A DNA stretch of 64,000 bases from Procambarus clarkii (GCF_040958095.1 NC_091233.1:7909235-7973234), one strand, 5' to 3'. Positions 13,436 through 25,477 are shown, numbered from the stretch's first letter. Notes: a model not told the origin generated them from the sequence alone. Program-made: numbers and translations.

Positions 13436-13763
13436 GTGACAACATGCAAGTCTTACCTAAATTGTCATTAGTTATGACTCATTGCAGTTTATTTTCTGTG
13501 AGAGGAACTGTGTGGTTATATTTGGTATTCACTAATTTGTACGATCCTTGTGTTCAATTTCTCTGTTTAATTTCTTTCATTTAGTGTATTTGATCTTAAG
13601 CATATCTCCTTCTTTGTATTCTCACTTGCTAGCTCCCTCATCCTCAGACTCCTTGGTGTAAGTATTGTCTGGTAAATGAGTTGAAGAAGTTTGGAGAAGA
13701 GTTGGAAAAAATTGTGTCGAGTTTTACTTTTATTTATTTATGTTTTATTTATTTATTTATATA

Positions 13764-16400
13764 CTAGCTGTACCCGCCACACATTGCTGTGGCTCAGTCT
13801 GGTTAAGTGGAAAAGAAAGAAAAGAGAAAGCGCACGTTTCTGATATGCTTAATTTCACAATGCTTGTGGGTATACAATATTTTGTTGTTGTTCCATTGTC
13901 TGTGGAGATATAGAGATTGCCTGGTTTGCCGACTCATGAACACGCAACATATAATTGTCCATGTGAAAAGCATTCCATGTCTAGATATAAACTGCACATT
14001 TCTAAAGATTGGCCCTGAGCTTTGGCGATGGTGATGGCAAACGCCAATTGAATTGGAAATTACAATCTCTTAAATTGAAATGGTATATCTGTTGGAATCA
14101 TAGGAATGCGAGGAATGAGAACATCTTCACCTTTGAAAGGTCCTGTCAAGATTGTTGCTTCTACGACGTTGCTGATTATTTTTTTTTACTGCAAGGCGCG
14201 TGGCGTTGCAAAGCTTTAGCTGATTGATATTTCGCAACATGATAATTGGCACGCAGATTTTCAATTGCCGTACGTATGATGGTATCCCTGGCAGATCAAA
14301 TGAATTAAAAAATTCTGTTGGATAACTAACCGCTTCATCTGCTTCCTCAACAGGGTCGATGGACTTGTATCGAGGAATTACAGATAATGTTTGCCTGAAA
14401 TCTCCTGCAAGCCATAATAATGTGTTCACAAATGGTCTGATGTTTCCACGCAAATCTTGCATTGATTGATCAAGAGCCTCGAGCGATTTTTTGTGGGCCA
14501 TTGTGCATTCATAAACAATAAGTTTACATTTCTGCAATACTTTTCCCATGCCCGATGCTTTGGAAATGTTGCACGTGGGAGTTTCAATGAATTACATGTT
14601 CAACGGCAATTTCAAAGCTGAAGAAGCAGTTCTTCCACCTGGTAACAATGTCGCAGCTATTCCTGACGATGCAAGATCTAAGGTTATGCCATTTTGAAAT
14701 CGAAATGCTGCCAAAATCAATCTAGATTTGCAGTTCCTCCTGACATCTAAGAAGATTTCTCCAAACCCATTATTGACAGTTTGAATTATTTGACTGTAAA
14801 TGCCTTTTCGCTCAAGCGTTAGCTTAGGAATATTTGATTGCACATACACCAACAGATAACTCGTGTTGTAATTTTGTTCACGACGCAATTCTACATCGAA
14901 CGAAGCAACAGCAGACCGATTCGGTGATGGCATTTCCAATTGATTTAGAACTTTGTTCGCTATTTCTAAGCACAAATCTTCAATCATTATCAACCCCTCA
15001 TTGTAGATTTGTGCTGTGCAATCCATGTTCATATTTGAATTTTCCTTCATATTCGACGGATAATATCTTCAGCCATGTGCGATTTATATTTCTCCCATAA
15101 CTCTGTTGGAGATGAAGGAGAGCCGGTGGTCAATATAATTGCAAACAATGCACGAATTTGATTTGGATGTGACGTGTTAGATGTGTCATTAATGCATACA
15201 TGCCAGTGTCGGTCGTTCTTCAATAAATTTCGAGCTTGACATGCACTACAGAAAGTAGCATGTGTTACGCCGTTGACAAATCTCAATAGCTGGAAAGACG
15301 TTGGACAGGCCACATTTACCAACAGCTTGCGAAGAAAGAAGCATTCACCTTGATTGCGATGCACGGTGTACCATCTGCCTATCGTTGTTTGTTTGAATAT
15401 GCCAGGTTGTCCGTCAACTCGCTCTCCTCGTTTACGTCGTTCAAATGATTTTCTACTGGCATTCCATGTGTAATACGTAGGCACTTCCACATACAGCAGT
15501 GTTTTCGCAAACGCGTCCTTTTGACATAACGTGAAAAAAGCAGTTAACGTTGAAGTCGGTGGATTCATAGCTGTTTGTTGTACATTTGCAGCTGTGAAAT
15601 AAACGTTTTGTCTATTTTTTTTTTAAAACAAAAACAAAAAATTCTAACGAAATAATTCAATTCAAACACAAATCTATCGTTCACAGCTCAATTTAACCAT
15701 TAATTGCACTGAAAAATGAGAACAGTTAAAAAAAACGAAATGAAAAACAATGAAAAAGAAACAAATAAGCTATACCCACGAAATGAACAGTATGATAAAC
15801 AACACAGCTCAATTCCAATGCAACGTCACACAAAATAATTAAATCAAAATGAAAATAAATCAATATCTATGAAATTAATTTTATTAATGCAATCGGAAAC
15901 ATTGAAATGGAATCATAACATATTTTGTATATCGTGTCTTGCTCTTACGTCCAATAGATGGCGCTGTTTTTCAAAAAAGCGCATGTTTTTACATGTCACA
16001 GAAGTGGCATCCAAATAGTAGGTATATAAAAACATGCATGTATTCGAATGGAACGTTGGGTCAAAGTTACAAAGCAATCAGTGAAGAACTTTCTGAGATT
16101 ACAGCGTGTTGCTCTGTCGTCCTACAGATAGCGCCGTTTTAAAAAAAAAACATGTTTTTTCCTGTCACAGGTGAGGCATGTATAAAGTAGGTATATAAAA
16201 ACACTCGACTATTCGAATGCAATGCTGTGTCAAAAGTTCAAAGCAGTCGGTAAAGAGGTTTCGAAGATTTCCTTCACATGAAAAACACCCGAAAAACACA
16301 GCTTTAAAAAAAATAAAACATTTTTTAAGGCAATCAGTGAAGAACTTTCGGAGATTAGCGATTTTGCACAAACGAGCATTTCCATTTTTATTTATATAGA
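13764..16400 (-). mobile_element. Helitron with both ends, internally deleted
   Basis: On the minus strand the element starts at 16400 with TCTATATAAATAAAAATGG, preceded by A. It ends at 13764 with a short GCCACA...TGTGGC hairpin, then CTAG followed by T. These are the TC start, the 3' hairpin plus CTRR end and the A|T insertion site of Helitrons, which move by rolling-circle replication. Inside are helicase remnants (15568-14127). The HUH Rep domain of an autonomous copy is missing. The 5' region (about 15940-16380) holds degenerate repeated blocks with GCGCCATCT-like motifs shared with the element at 55103-56579. The SINE at 16404 abuts the 5' end. Confidence 0.82.
14127..15568 (-). pseudogene. 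Helitron helicase (Pif1-like) remnant
   Basis: Three minus-strand frames in succession. 15568-15047 gives the pre-helicase region (FAKTLLYVEVPTYYTWNAS, FFLRKLLVNV, HPNQIRALFAIILTT). 15050-14592 gives the helicase N-terminus (SGIAATLLPGGRTA, SALKLPLNM). 14549-14127 gives Walker B and later motifs (YECTMAHKKSLEALD, LAGDFRQTLSVIP, LRNINQLKLCNATRLAVK). The Walker A loop expected before LILAAF is destroyed (NCKSRL instead of a GGTGKT-like loop). Walker B has YE in place of DE. It is a dead helicase. The C-terminal motifs are missing. Confidence 0.85.
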
Positions 16401-16403
16401 TAG

Positions 16404-16660
16404 AAGATGTAGATGAGATCTTGCATTCTTGTACAGGCACTAACACACGTAGCGTTTCAGGCAAGTCCTTAATCCTATGTTCTCTGGAATACGATCCCGC
16501 AAAAAATCGTTTACCAAACAGGTATACATTTTACTGTTCAGTTAAACAGAGGCTACAGTTAAGGATTTGCGCCCAGTAAATCCTCCCCAGCCAGGATACG
16601 AACCCAGGACAAAGCACTCGCAAAACGCTAGACGAGCATCTTTACCACTACACCATGGGG
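16404..16660 (-). mobile_element. tRNA-derived SINE with a GAAACGCT tail
   Basis: Reading the minus strand from about 16660: an A-box-like TGGTGTAGTGG, a B-box-like GGTTCGTATCC, a body with GTTTAACTGAACAG, then a tail GCCTGAAACGCT with TTAGTG and TACAAGAATG. The tail module recurs at 55663-55803 and at 63659-63735. The head is not a functional tRNA gene because its stems are poor. The 3' end stops within a few bases of the Helitron start at 16400. Confidence 0.65.
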
Positions 16661-16858
16661 ACTTATTATTCTATGGGGGTTTGAAGGGTTTTTATTGCCC
16701 CTATATGGAAGGTGTGCGTGTATGTGACAGTGTGTGGGAATGCTATGAGAAATTGAGTGTATGTTAGGAGAGTTATTGATTTGTGGTTTGGCTCTGCTTC
16801 CCTTCCCCTCTCCCGGGCGTCCCAGTAAAACTTTTCTGTGGGAAAATGATTCCACCAG

Positions 16859-17104
16859 GAGCCGGTGGCTGAGCGGACAGAACACTGGACGCGTGATCCT
16901 ATGGTCCTGGGTTTGATCCTGGACCAATAGGATCCTGGCGAGAAACAATGGGCAGAGTTTCTTTCACCCTGATGACCTTGTTACCTAGCAGTAAATAGGT
17001 ACCTGGGAGTTAGTCAGCTGGCACGGGCTGCTTCCTTGGGGTAAAGCCTGGTCGAGGACCAGGCCGCGCGGACACTAAGCCCCGAATTCATCTGAAGATT
17101 CCCA
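16859..17104 (+). mobile_element. SINE, GCCGGTGG head, CR1-like tail
   Basis: Head GCCGGTGGCTGAGCGGAC (box A) and a decayed box B (GGTTTGATCC). The shared body has AGAGTTTCTTTCACCC, CAGTAAATAGGTACC and TTAGTCAGCTG. The tail has CCTGGTCGAGGACC, GGACACTAAGCCCCG and CATCTGAAGAT. The body is the same as in the SINEs at 20199, 22427, 23823, 27921 and 44641. The tail resembles the 3' end of the CR1-like relic at 6785. Confidence 0.85.
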
Positions 17105-17186
17105 CGTGGGCCAGGAATGGTCAATTTAGAGTGTCTTAAGCGAAGTTTTCGCACTTTCGTTAGCTGGAGGTTGTGTTATAAAGGCT

Positions 17187-17780
<594 letters not shown>

Positions 17781-17825
17781 CGAGAAGAAGAGACAGAGTT
17801 AGAGAAGTCATCATGAAGCCTCATG

Positions 17826-18230
17826 CTGCCTCCTCTGTCTTAATCCTTCTCATAATTTTAGCAACATCAGCAAATATTGACAAGAATGAGTCTATACCCT
17901 CTGAGAGATCATTTAGGTGTATCAAAAACAGGATAGGTCTGAATACAGAACTCTGTGGGACTTTGCTAATAATATCACGCCCCTCTAAGACCTCTACCCT
18001 CACAGTAACTTTTTGCTACCTATTGCTTAGGTATTCCTTTATCCATTGGAGCAAGTTACAATTATTCTTGCCTGTTTCTCCTACTTATTCATCAGCTTCG
18101 TATGGGGTTCTGTGTCGAAAGCTTCCAACAATCCAAGAAAATCAGTCCACCCACCTTTCTTTTCTTGCTAAATTTTTGTTACCAGGATGAAGAATTTTAT
18201 TAGTCCTGTGAGGCTAGATTTTTCGACCAA
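17826..18230 (-). pseudogene. CR1-like LINE RT fragment
   Basis: The minus frame 18003-17821 contains VPQSSVFRPILFLIHLND, LSEGIDSFLSIFAD and KIMRRIKTEE. It corresponds to [18 protein letters not shown] and FADDAKIMRR of the main LINE, with the QG and second Asp positions changed. Upstream, at 18003-18220, lie decayed YLSNRKQ- and KAFDTVP-like remnants. Confidence 0.75.
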
Positions 18231-19410
18231 GATTATTGTTGTTGGAAATCCGACACACATAATAACATGGTTATCCCCTTAAAGAAAAGAGAATGGGTGA
18301 TTCCGTGACGTCACTTTTTTACATTACTTATAATCTTTTTATACAACAGTCTAGTGCTTAAATTAAAAAAAAAAAATTTCACTATGACTGAATATAATTT
18401 TCAACACTGGGAATATAGCTTAATACTCTATTCCTTAAGCATAAATAGAACCATCAAACAGTTGAGTTCGTCTCCCCCGGGAACGTCGACACGTACACAC
18501 TGAGACAACATAAAAGCACGCTGTAGAGTGGCTCTCCATATGAGCTGATTTAACTCGTTAGACACCCAGACTACGTGTCAACAAGCGAGCAACCAGCAAA
18601 ATAGCCTCTCATCAACCACAGCAACACCAGTATCCATCTTACCAAGTATTTTTGTTTAATTTTTGGCCATAGTTATTCATAAATAGGTAGATAGTTATAA
18701 TGCATGAGAAAACCCCCCAACCAAGTTCGTTTACTGAGCTCAACACACTCATATTCCATGGCATACCTGTACTTATATGTTTAGGGAAACATTATTAATT
18801 CTTTAAACTCGGGAGGTAATTGTGATTTGGAGTTACAAGAAGCTAAGCAGACAGTTGTCCCTCAATATAAATTTATTACCTAGCTGTACACTAAGCTTTG
18901 TAGGCCTCCAGACAGCCGCCATTATGTGGCACTCAGAGGCACAGGGCCACACCCAACTTTGATGCTACAATTATACAGCCTTAGGAGGCCCCATCAACAG
19001 GAACAGCAAAGCCCTCTTTTTGTACAATACTGTACACATAGTATTAGAAATTATAATTAATCATTGCTGTAGTAGATTAGACCACCATATGAGGTATGAT
19101 TTATACTTTACATATTGAATATTAGGTAAACAATTTGTGGTTTATGAAGGAGCCATCTCAAAGTGGTTTAAGCTGGAAATTGTCCCCCCAAGTTATGAGA
19201 TAAATTCAGGCAGCTGAATCAGTACATACAATCCACTCACTTACTTACTTAATTAATTACTTACTTGCTTAATTAACTAACTTATTACTAAGAACTAAGA
19301 AATTAATCTGATAAAAAATTATCATATTAAAGTCAATTAAAAATCAGTAGAAATATTTAGTATTTACAAAAAAAAAAAAAAAGAATTAAGCTGCTAGGAT
19401 TTTACCACAA
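18231..19410. other. No gene recognised
   Basis: AT-rich sequence with TTAC/TTAA-rich stretches near 19235-19290 and an A-run near 19369. No coding or repeat family assigned. Confidence 0.4.
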
Positions 19411-19510
19411 TTGTGTGTGTTTGTGTATGTTTGTGTGTGTGTTTACTATTTGTATATACAAGTTATGCCTGCACAATCGAGCTGTTAGCTCTTGGACCCT
19501 GCATTTTTTA
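19411..19510 (-). mobile_element. Decayed LINE tail
   Basis: On the minus strand GGTCCAAGAG, AGCTCGATTGTGC and then an AC-rich run resemble the GATCCAAGAGTCAATGCTCG tail of the LINE at 25478-26555. Short and degenerate. Confidence 0.4.
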
Positions 19511-19517
19511 ACCGATC

Positions 19518-19518
<1 letters not shown>

Positions 19519-19603
<85 letters not shown>

Positions 19604-19620
19604 CACACACACATACACAC
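19519..19620. repeat. (AC)n microsatellite
   Basis: AC run with rare AAAC and ATAC variants. A plus-strand LINE fragment begins immediately at its end. Confidence 0.95.
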
Positions 19621-20035
19621 TCAGCCTGAGGGAACTGTGCCTTACGACACTAGAAAGAAGAAGGGAGAGGGGGGGGGACATGATAGGAGCGTATAAGATA
19701 CTCAGAGGGATTGACAGAGTGGACATAGACGAAATGTTCACACGGAATAGTAACAGAACGAGGGGACATGGATGGAAGCTGGAAACTCAGATGAGTCACA
19801 GAGATGTTAGGAAGTTTTCTTTTAGCGTGAGAATAGTGGGAAAATGGAATGCACTTCAGGAACAGGTTGTGGAAGCAAATACTATTCACAATTTTAATAC
19901 CAGGTATGATAGGGAAATGGGACAGGAGTCATTTCTGTAAACAACCGATGTTCGAAAGGCGGGATCCAAGAGTCAATGCTCGATCCTGCAGACACAACTA
20001 GGTGAGTACAACTAGGTGAGTACACACACACACAG
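19621..20035 (+). mobile_element. CR1-like LINE 3' fragment, subfamily 1
   Basis: 5' truncated copy starting directly after (AC)n. The frame 19680-19940 encodes [40 protein letters not shown] and [15 protein letters not shown]. It closely parallels the C-terminus of the ORF ending at 26470. The 3' UTR has GGCGGGATCCAAGAGTCAAT, then a doubled ACTAGGTGAGTAC, then (AC)n. The same tail is found at 26471-26555, which defines subfamily 1. Confidence 0.85.
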
Positions 20036-20198
20036 TGATGTGGTGGAGTGATGACTCCATACACAGTTTTAAATGCAGATATGATAGAGCCCAGTAGGCT
20101 CAGGAATCTGTACACCAGTTGATTGACAGTTGAGAGGCGGGACCAAAGAGCCAAAGCTCAACCCCCTCCAGCACAATTAGGTGAGTACACACACACAG
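20036..20198 (+). mobile_element. CR1-like LINE 3' tip, subfamily 2
   Basis: About 160 bp beginning GTGATGTGGTGG right after the (AC)n of the previous LINE. It carries ACTCCATACACAG, ATAGAGCCCAGTAGGCTCAG, GTTGATTGACAGTTGAGAG and GCACAATTAGGTGAGTAC(AC)n. The only coding remnant is the extreme C-terminus. A SINE starts directly after its (AC)n. Confidence 0.85.
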
Positions 20199-20494
20199 GG
20201 CCGGTGGCTGAGCGGACAGCACGCTGGACGCGTGATCCTGTGGTCCCGGGTTCGATCTCGGGCGCCAGCGAGAAACAGTGAGCAGAGTTTCTTTCGCCCT
20301 GATGCCCCTTTTACCTATCAGTAAATAGGTACCTGAGAGTTAGTCAGCTGTCAGGGGCTGCTTCCTGGGGTGTGTGTGGTGTGGGGAAAAATAGTATTAG
20401 TAACAATTGATTGACAGGTGAGAAGCGGGCCGAAAGAGCAGAGCTCAACCCCTGCAAGCACAACTAGGTGAATACACACACACACACACACACT
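20199..20494 (+). mobile_element. SINE, GCCGGTGG head, main-LINE tail
   Basis: The head has box A TGGCTGAGCGG and box B GGTTCGATCTC, and its first bases pair with CGCCAGC as an acceptor-like stem. The body with CAGTAAATAGGTACC is the common one. After TCCTGGGGTGTGTG and a short A-run it continues with TTGATTGACAGGTGAGAAG, AGCTCAACCCCTGCAAG and ACAACTAGGTGAATAC(AC)n. That last part is the 3' tail of the main CR1-like LINE rather than the tail of the SINE at 16859. Confidence 0.88.
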
Positions 20495-20499
20495 CTTTT

Positions 20500-20674
20500 T
20501 TTCCATCTCAGTTTCTGTTGATTCTACTGGAGTAGGGGGGGGGCAAGGGGTGTCCGGGGTTGGGAGAGCCTAGGAAGGTGGATCTGGGGACTCTGGGGTG
20601 AAAAGAGGCTGGGAGGATCCTGTATGGGGAAGCTAGGAGTGTCTGAGGTGTTGTAGCGGAGAGGGTCTGTATGT
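20500..20674 (-). mobile_element. LINE ORF2 5' segment fragment
   Basis: On the minus strand ACAGACCCTCTCCGCTAC, ATACAGGATCCTCCCAGCC, TCCCCAGATCCACCTTCCTA and GAATCAACAGAAACTGA match 38990-39155. That region lies just upstream of the endonuclease in the LINE at 38953. It abuts the 3' end of the next minus-strand LINE at 20675. Confidence 0.75.
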
Positions 20675-20864
20675 ATTCACCAAATTGTGCTTGCGGGGGT
20701 TGAGCTTTGGTTCATTATTCCAGCCTCTCAACTGTCAATCAACTTGTGTACAGGTTCCTGACCTGGAACCTGGACTTTATCATATCTACATTTAAAACTG
20801 TGTATGGAGTCAGCCTCCACCACATCACTGCCTAATGCATTCCATCTGTTAACTACTCTAACAC

Positions 20865-22434
20865 TTAAAAATTCTTTCTAACGTCCCTGTGGCTCATTTG
20901 GGTACTCAGTTTCCACCTGTGTCCCCTTGTTCGCATACCGCCGGTATTGAATAGTTTATCCTTGTCTACCCTGTCAATACCTCTGAGGATTTTGTAGGTA
21001 GTGGTAATGTCTCCCCTTACTTTTCTGTCTTCCAGTGTCGTAAGGTGCATCTCTCGCAGCCTTTCCTCATAACTCATGCCTCTTAGCTTCGGGACTAGTC
21101 TAGTGGCATACCTTTGAACTTTTTCCAGCTTCGTCTTGTGCTTGACAAGGTATGGGCTCCATGTTGAGGCCGCATACTCCAGGACTGGTCTTACATATGT
21201 GGTATACAAGATTCTGAATGATTCCTTACACAGCTTCCTTAAGGCAGTTCTGATGTTAGCCAGCCTCGCACATGCCGCAGACGTAATTCTTTTTATGTGG
21301 GCTTCAGGAGACAGGTTTGGTGTGATATTACCCCTAGATCTTTCTCTCTGTCCGTTTCATGAAGTACTTCATCTCCCATTCTGCATTCTTTGTCTGGCCT
21401 TCTGTTTCCGCTGCCTAGTTTCATTAATTTGCATTTACTTGAGTTGAACTTGAGCAGCCATTTGTTGGACCATTCATTAAATCTGTCCAGGTCATCTTGT
21501 AGCCTCCTACTATTTCTCCTCTCCTCTGTAGTAGCCTCTCCTCTGTTTCAATCCTCCTCATAATTTTGGCGTCATCAGCAAACATTGAGGGAAAAGAGTC
21601 TATACCCTCCGGGAGATAATTTACATATATCACAAACAGTATAGGTCCAAGGATTGACCTATGCTGGACTCCTCTTGTAACGTCTCGCCAATTTGAGACC
21701 TCACCCCTAACAGTGACTCGTTGTCTTCTATTGCTTAGGTACTCCCTTATCCAATGGAGTACCTTCCCTTTCACTCCAGCCTGCATCTCCAGCTTTTTCA
21801 CTAGCCTCTTGTGTGGTACTGTATCAAATGCTTTCTGGCAATCCAAAAATATGCAGTCTGCCCATCCCTCTCTTTCTTGCCTGATTTTCGTTGCCTGGTC
21901 GTAGACTTCAATTAACCCTGTGAGGCAGGACTTGCCATCCCTGAACCTTTGTTGATGCTGTGTTACAAAGTTCCTTCGCTCCAGATGTTCCACTAGCTTT
22001 CTTCGCATAATCTTCTCCATCAGCTTGCATGGTATGCAGGTTATGGACACTGACCTGTAGTTCAGTGTCTCCTGTTTATCCCCTTTCTTATATATCGGGA
22101 CTTCATTAGCTGCTTTCCAAATTTCTGGCAGTTCCCCTGTTGTCAGTGATTTGTTATACACTATGGAGAGTAGTAAGCACCTTGCTTCTGCTCCTTCCTT
22201 TAGTGTCCAAGAGGAGATTCCATCTGGGCCTATAGCCTTTGTCACATCCAACTCTAGTAACAACATCTTTACTTCCTCACTGGTAATCTCAAACTCTTCC
22301 AGTGGTTCTTGGTTAACTATTCCCTCTCTTATCTCTGGAATTTCTCCTTGCTCTAAGATGAAGACCTGGAATTTCTTATTCAGTTCCTCACACACCTCCT
22401 TGTCGTTTGTAGTGAATCCATCTGCCACCTGCAT
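20865..22434 (-). pseudogene. CR1-like RT and C-terminal domain
   Basis: Frame 22434-21424 (336 residues) gives [88 protein letters not shown] and FADDAKIMRRIETEE. The RT core is therefore nearly whole with an intact FADD, although the usual VPQGS is VQHRS. The frame then shifts. The C-terminal part 21209-20865 gives [35 protein letters not shown] and [18 protein letters not shown]1 elements have no RNase H, and none is present. Confidence 0.87.
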
Positions 22435-22604
22435 CCACCTCCAAAGTTTCTTTCATCCTGAATGCCCCTGTTACCTAGCAGTAAATAGGTACCTGGGTGT
22501 TAGTCAGCTGTCACGGGCTGCTTTCTGGGGGTGGAGGCCTGGTCGAGGACCGGGCCGCGGGGACACTAAAAGCCCCGAAATCATCTCAAGATAACCTCAA
22601 GATA
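22427..22604 (+). mobile_element. SINE (CR1-like tail) inserted in LINE
   Basis: 5' truncated SINE opposite to its host LINE. It contains CCCCTGTTACCTAGCAGTAA, ATAGGTACCTGGG, GGCCTGGTCGAGGACCGGG and GCCCCGAAATCATCTCAAG, then the repeated ACCTCAAGATA. Comparison with the intact LINE at about 46517-46550 places the insertion between CTGCC and CCCTATCCT. Short GCC bases on both sides may be a target duplication. Confidence 0.85.
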
Positions 22605-23820
22605 GCCCCTATCCTTAATTTCATTACCTGTTCCTTTACTGTTGTTTTTCTCCTGATGTGGCTGTGCAGCAATTTAGTCTTTACGTTGCTTGCGATGTCA
22701 TTTTCGCATTGTCTTTCTGCCTCTCTTCTCATCCTGACATATTCATTCCTAGCACTCTGGTATCTTTCTCTGCTCTCAAGTGTCCTGTTATTCCTATAGT
22801 TTCTCCACGCTCTTTTTCTTTGCTGCTTAGCTAGCCTACATCTCTGATTAAACCATGGGTTTCTCATCTTCATTTCATTGGTTTCTTTTTTGGACTGGGA
22901 CATACTTGTTTGCTGCCTCTTTGCATTTCTGCATGACGTAGTCCATCATGTATTGGGCCGTCTTTCCCCTAAGCTCTGTTTCCCATGTTATATCTGTTAG
23001 GAATCTTCTTATCTCCTCATAGTTACCCCTTACGGAATGCCAGCCTTTTGTTTTCAGTAACCCTCCTCGAGTTCAATAACCCTTCTTCAACCAGATACTC
23101 AAACACCAGGTACTGTGGTCGCTCATTCCTATTGGGGGCCTCAAAACCGATTTCCCTTAACTCGGAGTCTTTCAGAGTGATGACTAGGGCGAGTCTCGCT
23201 GGTTCATCGTTTCCTCTCATCCTAGTAGGCTCCCTGACATGTTGGCTTAGAAAGTTTCTTGTTGCCACCTCCATTAGTTTGGCTCTCAATGTATCCTCTC
23301 CTCCATGCGGTTCCTTGTTTTCCCAGTCTATCCTTGCGTGATTGAAGTCCCCCATGATGAGCAGATGGGATCTATTTCTACAGGCAGCAGAGGCTGCCTT
23401 TTCAATTATAGTATTAACTGCCATGTTGTTGTTGTCATACTCTTGCCTGGGTCTTCTGTCATTTGGTGGAGGTTTGTATGCTACTTATGTTGTATGCTGC
23501 TACTACTACTTTTGGTCCTTCCATTGTCATGGTGCCTGTTATGTAGTCTCTGAATCCTTCGCAGCCCGGGATGACCATCTCCTTGAAACTCCAATCCCTT
23601 CTCATTAGTAGCGCCACTCCACCTTCTCCCCTTCCTTCCCTTCCCTCTCTTTCCTAAATTACAGTGTAGTTCTGGGGAAACACCGCATTTGTTATGATTC
23701 CTGAGAGTTTTGTTTCTGTAAGTCTGATTACATCTGGGTTCACTTCTTGTGCTCTTTTCCTTAGTTCACTTGCCTTGCTTGTGATCCCATCTATGTTCGA
23801 GTACATCACCCTGAAACTGA
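22586..23820 (-). pseudogene. CR1-like endonuclease and linker
   Basis: Frame 23424-23023 contains LLIMGDFNHARIDWENKEP, LSQHVREPTRMRGNDEPARL and a decayed SDH site (NRNERPQY instead of MSDHS). The part before it (23820-23430) has SNIDGI and TETKLSG-like sites in broken frames. Frame 22903-22586 carries the linker (NPWFNQRCRLAKQ, AWRNYRNNRTLESRERYQ, HSHIRRKTTVKEQVMKL) up to the SINE insertion. Several frameshifts make it non-functional. Confidence 0.82.
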
Positions 23821-23822
23821 CT

Positions 23823-23941
23823 ATGTGTGTGTGTGTGTATTCACCTAGTTGTGTTTGCGGGGGTTGAGCTTTGCTCTTTCGACCCGCCTCTCAACTGTTA
23901 ATCAACTGTTTACTAACTACTTTTTTTCTTTTTTTTTCACA

Positions 23942-23988
<47 letters not shown>

Positions 23989-24160
23989 AGGAAGCAGCCC
24001 GTGACAGCTGACTAACTCCCAGGTACCTATTTACTGCTTGGTAACAGGGGTATTCAGGGTGAAAGAAACTTTGCCCATTTGTTTCCGCCTCGTGCGGGAA
24101 TTGAACCCGCACCACAGAATTACGAGTCCTGCGCGCTATCCACCAGGCTACGAGGCCCCT
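23823..24160 (-). mobile_element. SINE, Thr-like tRNA head, main-LINE tail
   Basis: Read on the minus strand: the head begins GCCTCGTAGCCTGGTGG and closes with GCACGAGGC, a full 7-bp acceptor stem. Its anticodon-loop-like sequence CTCGTAA has CGT, and box B is GGTTCAATTCC. The common body follows (TGGGCAAAGTTTCTTTCACC, CAGTAAATAGGTACCTGG), then (GT)n, an A-run, and the main-LINE tail GTTAACAGTTGAGAGGCGGG, AGCTCAACCCCCGCAAACAC, AGGTGAATAC(AC)n. The CCA end and intact D arm of a true tRNA gene are absent. It sits between two LINE pieces on the same strand. Confidence 0.88.
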
Positions 24161-24230
<70 letters not shown>

Positions 24231-24655
24231 TGTGTGAGTGTGTGTGTGTACTCACCTAATTGTGCTTAGGGGGGGGCTAAGTTCTGGCTCTTTGGTCCCC
24301 GCCTCTCAATTGTCAATCAACTGGTGTACAGATTCTTGAGCCTACTGGGCTCTATCATATCTACATTTAAAACTGTGTATGGAGTCAGCTTCCACCACAT
24401 CACTGCGTAATGCATTCCGTCTGTTAACTACTCTGACACTGAAAAAATTCTTTCTAACATTCCTGTGGCTTATTTGGGTATTCAGTTTCCACCTGTGTCC
24501 CCTTGTTCGTGTACAACCCTTGTTAAACAGTATCTTTATCTACCCTGTCAATTCCTCTGAGAATTTTGTAGGTAGTGATCATGTCTTCTCTTACTCTTCT
24601 GTCTTCCAGTGTCGTGAGGTGTATTTCCCGCAACCTTTCTTCGTAACCACAACCT
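24161..24655 (-). mobile_element. CR1-like LINE 3' fragment and (AC)n tail
   Basis: The minus-strand copy starts near 24650 after another (AC)n run. It encodes part of the C-terminal domain (EERLREIHLTTLEDRRVRE-like, TRGHRWKLNTQ-like). It ends with GTTGATTGACAATTGAGAGG and AGGTGAGTAC at 24257-24248, then (AC)n to 24162, where the SINE head begins. Confidence 0.82.
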
Positions 24656-25420
24656 TTCTTGTGTGTGTGCATGTTTGTGTGTGTGTGTGTGTGTGTGTGT
24701 GGGTATTCACTTATTTGTACTTAAAAATAGGTGAGTAGATACACACACACACACACACACACACATTCTTGGGTCAGCCTTGCAAGGGAGCAGACGTGTA
24801 GGGGCAGCGGTCCGCATATACCGAGGGAACAATAGGGTCAAGGGAACGGGTGTACTGTGCAGTGGGAATCGGGACAGTGTAAATCGAACAGTGGCATTGT
24901 AATGCAACACATTGATCACATCTCGTAATGAATTATCTTGGTGAATTTAAAGAAGATAGCTACTGAAGATCGATTTCTTGAGGCAGCATCAGTCGCACTA
25001 GCTGGGACCCACGTGGAGACCTGAAGACCACCACAGGATTACCGACTACACACCGTGTAATCGCCAAGAGTGCTTACGGGGGTTGGGGCGCTGGCTGGTA
25101 AGTGTCTCTCTTAAGTCTCCAACAGTGTGCAAGATTTATATAATATCATATCATAGACACTAATGCATTCCATTCAATAATACAATCGCAAGTGGTAGTC
25201 AGGTAACAAGGACAGCAACTGGTAGCTCACTGGGAACCCAGATAAGCCACTAATCCCCCACTGTAATCTGACGATGACACCTCCCCCCCCCCTCCCATCC
25301 CATCCCCCCTCCATCTCCCTCACCCTCTCCCACCACCTGACCACCTGACCTGAAGTGACCATCTCCACCCCCCCCCCCCCGTTTCCCACGCATCCCCCCC
25401 CCCAACAAACACACATACAC

Positions 25421-25455
<35 letters not shown>

Positions 25456-25477
25456 CACACAAACACACATTTGTACT
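24656..25477. other. LINE tail scraps, AC/CT-rich low complexity
   Basis: At 24680-24740 there is (GT)n, then CACTTATTTGTACTT, a decayed minus-strand LINE tail. A plus-sense AGGTGAGTAGATAC(AC)n follows at 24731-24765. 24770-25250 is unique-looking sequence without a gene. 25280-25395 is C-rich (CCCCCCTCCCATCC-type) and 25408-25469 is (AC)n with AAAC variants. Confidence 0.5.

Larger units (their letters stand above)
20675..23820 (-). mobile_element. CR1-like LINE copy, near complete ORF2
   Basis: Minus-strand copy. It starts at about 23820 straight after the (AC)n tail of a SINE, inside ORF2 (VMYSNIDGIT-like endonuclease start). It continues through linker, RT and C-terminal domain, and ends near 20675 with the LINE tail (CTCAACCCCCGCAAGCACA). 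ORF1 is absent because the copy is 5' truncated. A SINE interrupts it at 22427-22604. The 3' end lacks a long (AC)n and runs straight into the fragment at 20500. Confidence 0.88.

Noticed and set aside
24085..24155. Possible functional tRNA-Thr(CGT) gene (also 27927-27996)
   Set aside because: The acceptor and anticodon stems are good, but each copy is fused to the same SINE body and tail and repeated with variation, so it is a SINE head.
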